NCBI GenBank assembly: GCA_010279815.1
Contig: QEOQ01000344.1
Coordinates: forward strand, 729,458-793,457
DNA from: Brachionus plicatilis
Lineage: Eukaryota; Rotifera; Eurotatoria; Ploima; Brachionidae
DNA: 64,000 bases
Direction: 5' to 3'
The position numbers and the translations under genes were made by a program. Of the stretch, positions 58,746 through 64,000 are shown one piece after another. A model generated the notes under the pieces. It had not been told where the DNA came from, searched no databases, and saw only the letters and a program-made list of their open reading frames with translations. Positions within the stretch are counted from its first letter, which is position 1; each line of letters begins with the position of its first letter.

Positions 58746-59822
58746 GTTTAAGGATATGTCTTAAGTTAGTCTTAAGCAGAGTTGTTTAAAAGTCACAAGT
58801 TTCAAGTCAAGTCCAAGTCCGGATTTTTTTTAATTTTCTTTCAAAAGTCCAGACTTAAAAATTTTGAATACTGAAGAAGAATTGTGAAGACATTTATCGT
58901 GAAGAATTTTTGAAAAATTTATTTTGAAAAAACATTATATCACATGATCAATTTATATCGTAACCAAAAATATTTCGAATAATAAAAAAATATTAAAAAG
59001 AATTAATTAATTTTTTCTATTAGTCAAAAAATTATATTTATTCAAGCAGATATTTAAAATTGATATTTAACTTTTTTTTTTTTAATTATTTTTATAAAAG
59101 AAATTTAACTTAAAAGAACTGATTTAAAAAACATTTATTTTGGAAAAATATTTTAAAAACGCTGATGAACAACGGCGTTCTTTGAGCCTTTTTTCCCAGC
59201 TTTTTATTACGGGTGTTAAAAAAAGAATGTTCAAAATTTTGACAAGTAAAAAAAATATGTTTCTAATCACTGCATTTATCCAAATTTTGCTCAAACATTT
59301 AATGGACTTTAAGAATTAAGAATATTAAATAATTTAGTTGTCCATGATTTAATAAAAGAAAAGGGCCACCTAGAGCAATTTTACCTGTAATTCAAACCTG
59401 TCCTCTAATTTTCATTAGGAAAATATTTACGTCAAATACCTTATTTTAAAGAGTAATAAAAACGGTTAAAATGAGCTCCTCATAATTTTTTTCTGTCATA
59501 TCTTTAAAAAGTTAATTTGTTCTTTTTTTTATTTTAATTTTTAAAAATTAACCAAGATTATTTGTTATTTTATTGAGGAAGACTTAAATAAGTGGAAGAC
59601 GAAAGATTTAATAAACTTCAGAGCCCATTTAGGGAGATAATAAATAAAATTTTTAAAAGGACTGAATCCCTTTCATGTTACTTTATATATTTAAATAAAA
59701 AAATTTAGCAAATAAATTTAAAAGGAATTAAAATTTTATTCAGTAAAATTTTTAGTTAGCAATTTTTTAACTAAAGATTAAAAAATTTATTTAAATCTTC
59801 ATTTTATTTTGTCTTGAAAAAA

Positions 59823-60278
59823 TTATTTAGTTAAAAGAATATCACATTTTTCTCCTGTGTATCCATTGAAGCAAAAACAACTTTTTTCGCCTCCAATTTC
59901 TAAACACGACCCATATAAGCAATAGTCACTATTACAATCTCTAAAGTCACATGTTTTCCCAAAATGACCTTCTGCACATAAACATTCTCCATCAGTTTCA
60001 TCTCCTTCTTTAACGATACATGTACCTCCATTTTTACATGGTTTTAAATCACAAAATTTATTTTTATTTTCACAAAATACTCCAGTATAAGGTAATTGAC
60101 ATCTACAAAGAATTGAAACATCTGTGAATAAACAAATACCATCATTTTGACAAACTTTGAATTCAGGAGGACAGTTCTTTAGCTGGGCATTACTCTCAAT
60201 TGGTTGTGATTCGCTAGAAACGATAAACAAATTCTTGCCAAAAGACCATGTAAGAAGAAAAAATGCTAAAACAATCAT
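59823..60278 (-). CDS. Secreted multi-EGF protein 5
   Basis: Single exon, 151 residues. MIVLAFFLLTWSFGKNLFIV is the signal peptide. Three EGF-like units follow: KNCPPEFKVCQNDGIC, KFCDLKPCKNGGTC and a short third unit starting RDCNSDYCLYGSC, with YTGEKCDI near the end. No linker. The shared promoter block is at 60322-60360. Residues 1-36 and the 5' flank are nearly the same as in the plus-strand gene at 61798, but the EGF units differ clearly. Confidence 0.9.
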   Translation of the reverse strand: MIVLAFFLLTWSFGKNLFIVSSESQPIESNAQLKNCPPEFKVCQNDGICLFTDVSILCRCQLPYTGVFCENKNKFCDLKPCKNGGTCIVKEGDETDGECLCAEGHFGKTCDFRDCNSDYCLYGSCLEIGGEKSCFCFNGYTGEKCDILLTK

Positions 60279-60321
60279 TATTTAAAGCCTTAATAGAAAA
60301 AATAGCAATTTTTCTTTTTTG

Positions 60322-60360
60322 GATTTATACTAGACTTAACAGATATCAAATTGCATACTT
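60322..60360 (-). promoter_or_regulatory. Shared EGF-family promoter block with TATA box
   Basis: Minus strand: AAGTATGCAATTTGATATC, then a 12-base spacer, then AGTATAAATCC. The TATAAAT lies about 45 bases before the ATG at 60278. The block matches the one at 57311-57349 over nearly its full length. Confidence 0.75.
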
Positions 60361-61409
60361 CTATTTGAAATAAAAATCACTTCTTTAATTAAAAACGATG
60401 AATACTAGAAATCGAATTAATAGATTGATACAACAACAAAAATTTACTAAAATAAAGTAAAAGCTTCTTTCTATAGAATTTGTCTAATATATTTGGACTA
60501 AATAATGAAAAAGAAATTTGACACTTTTTATATTTTATAAGAAAATTTTCTTTAAAAAGATTAGTTAGAGACCTTGTCAGTTAGAGATATGTTAGACAAA
60601 ATCGAAAAAATCTTTCAGAATTTCGTTTCATTATTAATTCATTTACAGCAGTTAATAAAACTATTTATCATTAAGTTAACTACAATTAAGCAATTGTGCT
60701 ATTAACTTCCGATTGGAACTAGACAAAATTGAGTTTGGAAATTGATTCTGATTTTTTGTATTGATCTTCAATCATTTGAAATAATCTTAGATTACAGATC
60801 AAACGAATAAAGAGTTAGGTTATCAAATTTCTTCGAAAACTTAAGACAGAAAAAGTGTTTTATTTGTGATATCATTTTTCCATGTAAAAAAAATGGTCAA
60901 CTCATTAGACAGTTTTAAATACAGTAAGTGAGTTATAAACTCTCAGACCACACAGAAAATGTTAAAGTCCTTGATTATTGTTGATTTGGGAAATGAGACA
61001 GAGTATTGTTTCATAGAAAAATCAAATAAAAAATCTTAACATTTTACTTTTTACATTTTTAATTTTTATACATCGCCAGAATTGGTACAAAATGAAATAA
61101 ATAATAATAATAATAATAAAAAAACTTGAATATTAAAAGCTATCGGAATTTAAAACATCTTTTTTGTTTAGGGTCCATTCTTTTTTATTGAAACAAATAA
61201 TTTTGACGATTTTACCTACTTAATTTTGTTTAAAAGCTTCATAAAATAGTCTTTATTTATATTTCAATTTTTTAATTAAAATAAAATGAAATTCTTTGAA
61301 CTAATTTTAGATCCTAAAAATTTCCAAATATCTCTGCAATAGGGAATAAATGGTTAAAACTCTTTCATTATAAAAAATAGGGGTACCAGTTTAAATAGGC
61401 TAATAAAAG

Positions 61410-61535
61410 TGATGAAGATGACCAACTCGATGCAAGAACCTATGTGTGAGGTCGGAGCCGTTGCTCAAAAGGTACAGAATAAGGAGATGAGCACCTCCCC
61501 AGTATCCACTAGGATAGAAAGGGACATATTATTAT
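61410..61535. other. GC-richer unexplained stretch
   Basis: Within very AT-rich DNA, this stretch holds GAGGTCGGAGCCGTTGCTCA, GATGAGCACCTCCCCAGTAT and CCACTAGGATAGAAAGGGAC. It has no long frame on either strand and no tRNA-like or rRNA-like pattern I can support. It could be a young retroposon fragment or an RNA gene. Confidence 0.4.
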
Positions 61536-61721
61536 AAATTGTAAACCAAAAGTGATTAGTTTTTAATGATCATTAACTTTGAGTATCAAGTTATCTAATT
61601 ATATTTCAAAAAAAAGCTCGATTCGAATAATAGAATATTTTATTAAATCATTTTGTGTATAAAATAAATTTAAACAATCACATATTATTTGAATTTGAGT
61701 CGTGATATTTTTTTTAAAGAG

Positions 61722-61765
61722 AAGTATGAAATTTGATATCATTAAATCAAAGTATAAATCAAAGT
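61722..61765 (+). promoter_or_regulatory. Shared EGF-family promoter block with TATA box
   Basis: AAGTATGAAATTTGATATCA, a short spacer and AGTATAAATC; TATAAAT at 61753-61759, 39 bases before the ATG at 61798. One base (GCA to GAA) differs in the upstream box from the two minus-strand copies. Confidence 0.72.
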
Positions 61766-61797
61766 AATTTTTTGTTGTTTCTATTAAGCTTTAAAAA

Positions 61798-62241
61798 ATG
61801 ATTGTTTTAGCATTTTTTCTTCTTACATGGTCTTTTGGCAAGAATTTGGTTATCGTTTCCAGCGAATCACAATCAATTGAGAGTAATGCTCAGCTAAAGA
61901 ATTGTCCTTCTGATTTGAATATTTGTAGAAATAATGGTATTTGTTATTACACAGATGCTGGTTCAATCTCCTGTAATTGTCCTTTACCATATACTGGAGT
62001 ATTCTGCCAGAATGGAAATAAATTTTGTGATTTAAATCCATGTAAAAATGGAGCCACTTGTGAACAAACTGAAGGAGTCGATGGAAAATGCATTTGTCCA
62101 CCTGGTTACCAAGGAAGAACTTGTGACACAAAGCCATGTGATCTTTGCAAGAATGCATTAACTTGTTTACAAACTGATGATAAATTTGTATGCTTATGCA
62201 GACCAGGATATAGTGGAGATTACTGTGAAATATCATTTTAA
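61798..62241 (+). CDS. Secreted multi-EGF protein 6, apparent chimera of genes 5 and 4
   Basis: Single exon, 147 residues, the only intact family member on the plus strand. The signal peptide and residues 1-36 (MIVLAFFLLTWSFGKNL, ESNAQLKNCP) follow gene 5. From about residue 37 on, three EGF units (SDLNICRNNGICYYTDAGS, KFCDLNPCKNGATC, LCKNALTCLQTDDK) follow gene 4. So does the 3' flank (AACAATGGTTCTTTTCAAAA, then AATAAACAATAAAAATAT). The third unit is three residues shorter than in gene 4. The product should be secreted. Role unknown. Confidence 0.9.
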   Translation: MIVLAFFLLTWSFGKNLVIVSSESQSIESNAQLKNCPSDLNICRNNGICYYTDAGSISCNCPLPYTGVFCQNGNKFCDLNPCKNGATCEQTEGVDGKCICPPGYQGRTCDTKPCDLCKNALTCLQTDDKFVCLCRPGYSGDYCEISF

Positions 62242-62480
62242 TTTTCATTTCTAACAATGGTTCTTTTCAAAAAAACATATCCAAAATAAACAATAAAAAT
62301 ATGTAGCAAAAAATTCAATAAAATATTAACAAGTATTTAGAAAAAAAACTTTTCATAGAGGATTAATTATTTTATTTATTCGTTGTTTGAAAAATCAAAT
62401 TTAAAAATTATTTTTTAGCAATCAAATAAAATTGGGTCTTTCTTTTCCGCACAAACAAAAATCTTTTTTGCGCAAAAATT

Positions 62481-62899
62481 TTGTGTTTAAACAATAATTT
62501 TATTTTGCATGAATTTAAAAATGATATTAATATAACACCAAAACAAATACACATTCGTTTAATTAACCCAGAGTTAAATGTGATCACTAGACCAAATTTA
62601 AAACAGGTAAATTATATAATAAATTACTCTTTGCATCATAAAATAATTATAACCATACGTATTAAAAAAGATACAAAATATTGTTAATACTTACGTTAAT
62701 TATAATTTCAAACTTATGGAAAAAATAAGTTATATATATCTATTATTACACCTTGAATACAAAAGAAAATACATGTAGTTGCAAATACTTTGTGAAATAT
62801 GCCTATTGTTCTCATTTAATGGCATTAAAAGAATTGCTTGATAATGATGAGTTTGCTAACAAGCCGAAAAGAGGAAGGAACAAATTGACTGAAAGGTGA
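62481..62899 (+). pseudogene. MULE transposase remnant with SWIM finger, core deleted
   Basis: The first part (62481-62687) includes ITPKQIHIRL and TRPNLKQVNYII, which resemble the region ahead of the catalytic core of MULE transposases. The second part (62775-62899) is CSCKYFVKYAYCSHLMALKE, a SWIM finger (CxC...CxH), then KPKRGRNKLTER and a stop. The DDE core that should lie between is missing, leaving about 90 bases. So an internal deletion made a dead short copy. Confidence 0.6.
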
Positions 62900-62997
62900 C
62901 ATTCCAGGCATTAAATTTGACTTCATTTAAAAATTAAATAAATATTTTGCATTTTTTTTTATTTAAATAAAATTATGGTTTAAATACAAAATTTTTG

Positions 62998-63110
62998 TGC
63001 TAAAAAGCTTTTTTAGACTTATTAGATTTTTTGTGCTGAGAAGAGGGGTCTTTGTGCTGAACAGATTTTTTTGTGTTGAAAATATTTTTCTTTGTGCGGA
63101 AACAATATTC
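62998..63110. repeat. Degenerate TTTGTGCTGA tandem repeat
   Basis: TTTGTGCTGAAAAG, TTTTGTGCTGAGAAG, TTTGTGCTGAACAG, TTTGTGTTGAAAAT and TTTGTGCGGAAACA occur at spacings of about 20-35 bases. Unit length varies. Confidence 0.65.
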
Positions 63111-63307
63111 TTAATAAAATTTAATAATTGTGAAGAACGAAGTGACAAATAGTTCTCGTTTTCTATGGGATTTGCTTTAAAAGTACAGGAATCTATTAGC
63201 ACGCAGTTTGAAAAAGAAAGATTATCTCTATTTGTAAAAGATTGATGTTTCACAATAAATTAATCTCATTGTTTATAAGAATCACAGTGCAAAAAAAGTT
63301 TCTTTAC

Positions 63308-63467
63308 TTTCTTACACCAAACGATTTATGTAAGTAAAAAACTTGCCTTCGGCCCAAAGAATATAACATTTTTCTAAGGTTAATATTAAAGATGACATTT
63401 TTATCTGAAAATTAGTCGTATCCAAATAGAACATTTAGCTTATAAAAGCTTAAATTACATATTTCCT
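63308..63467 (+). repeat. Dispersed 165-bp repeat, copy 2
   Basis: Matches 58576-58745 in the same direction (TTCTTACACCAAACGATTTA, GGCCCAAAGAATATAACATT). Both copies end near AGCTTAAATTACATATT. Confidence 0.8.
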
Positions 63468-64000
63468 TTTCTCAATTTCTATCTTTAATTTAAATCTTTA
63501 TTAACCAGAAGTTAAATAATAAAAATATTAAAAGTAAGACCTTACTTAATTAAAACTAGGCCGCTACAATAACTACCTAGAACGGCAAAATTTGGCCAGA
63601 CTTGGATTTTTTTTAAGACTTGGACTTTAATTTATAGCTTAATGAAAACACTTATCGAAAAATTTTCATTTTTATAAAAGTCTAATTTTAGGGGAGATTT
63701 CCAGGCTGCTCAGAACGGATTACTATTTCTTTTCAGCCTTCATGTAATTTAACATAAAAATGAATTTTTAATAAATATTAAATAAGTTTGATTAAGTATA
63801 AAATTCAGTTTTTTTTAAGAAGATAAAATTAAAGTAAGTTAAAAAATAAGTAGAATTTCTAGTGAAAAAATAGAGACATAATAAAAGCTTAACCTAAACA
63901 ACTCTGGTCTATATTTTAATGATTGAAAAGGGAAACTAACATTGCATTTGTTTGATCATTATTAATAATAAAAAAAATATATTTACTGATCAAAAATATT

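Larger units (their letters stand above)
57260..59822. other. Intergenic region between EGF genes 4 and 5
   Basis: It holds the shared promoter block, an inverted EGF gene fragment and one copy of a dispersed 165-bp repeat. No intact gene is seen. Bases 58775-58860 contain AAGTCACAAGTTTCAAGTCA, a motif that resembles sequence at 32075-32120 and 63585-63640. Confidence 0.5.
60279..61797. other. Intergenic region between divergent EGF genes 5 and 6
   Basis: The two genes point away from each other, so both promoters are here (60322-60360 and 61722-61765). An (AAT)n microsatellite (61102-61128) follows ACATCGCCAGAATTGGTACA, a possible retroposon tail. A GC-richer stretch lies at 61410-61535. 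No gene was found. Confidence 0.5.
62900..64000. other. Gene-free right end with repeats
   Basis: It holds a short tandem repeat and the second copy of the 165-bp repeat, listed separately. A 96-codon minus-strand frame (62963-63253) overlaps the tandem repeat; I cannot support it as a gene. The rest is AT-rich without recognised features. Confidence 0.5.

Noticed and set aside
61410..61535. tRNA or other standard RNA gene
   Set aside because: I could not place a cloverleaf or the A and B boxes with confidence.
61850..62257. 135-codon minus-strand frame over EGF gene 6
   Set aside because: Antisense shadow of a clear EGF-coding frame; a similar shadow appears over EGF gene 4.
62963..63253. 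96-codon minus-strand frame with repeated FSTK blocks
   Set aside because: The repeated part comes from a short DNA tandem repeat, and the rest matches no family I know.
1..64000. Bacterial-type operons, ribosome binding sites, prophage or origin features
   Set aside because: Spliced genes and metazoan gene content show that this is animal nuclear DNA.

Overview
The window is animal nuclear DNA. It is very AT-rich, with compact genes split by short GT-AG introns (many under 100 bases, one of 46) and dense transposon debris between them. The single-copy genes are typically metazoan (MED12, Rieske protein, BORCS5, TBC1D8/9, ECM29). The compact AT-rich genes, jockey-like LINEs and SWIM-finger Mutator-like (MULE) remnants suggest a small protostome; a monogonont rotifer is my best guess, not a proven one.

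Bases 1-33.7 kb are gene-rich. On the minus strand lie MED12 (725-5860, 3' end probably beyond the left edge), an unrecognised 244-residue protein with a possible Ras-association-like fold (8123-8857), and the four-exon Rieske subunit of complex III (13266-14271). On the plus strand lie a divergent paraoxonase-like protein (11578-12723), BORCS5/myrlysin in three exons (14929-15551), a TBC1D8/9-type Rab GAP in fifteen exons (15843-22843) and the proteasome adaptor ECM29 in twelve exons (23143-33651). An intronless 453-residue orphan gene is nested antisense in TBC intron 3. A decayed partial copy of BORCS5, intron sequence included, lies between the paraoxonase-like and Rieske genes. I placed exon boundaries by reading GT/AG sites and checking that the phase joins conserved protein blocks.

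Bases 33.7-64 kb are gene-poor. They carry a dispersed family of six genes for secreted proteins built almost only of EGF-like repeats (33802-35233, 35707-36834, 51669-52232, 56489-57259, 59823-60278 on minus; 61798-62241 on plus) and one inverted gene fragment (58163-58312). Three of them share a promoter block, and the plus-strand gene looks like a chimera of two others. Between them lie two head-to-head copies of a jockey-like LINE, fragments of a second LINE family, remnants of MULE and Tc1/mariner transposases, and several foldback elements.

The most unusual layer is the foldback DNA. At least three 300-365 bp elements with long inverted repeats are bounded by 9-base direct repeats, and a 1.6 kb element is bounded by a 10-11 base repeat. 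Such target-site lengths fit Mutator-like transposition, and SWIM-finger MULE remnants sit in the same window. ECM29 intron 9 holds three unrelated mobile elements back to back, and intron 10 holds a 41-base minisatellite.
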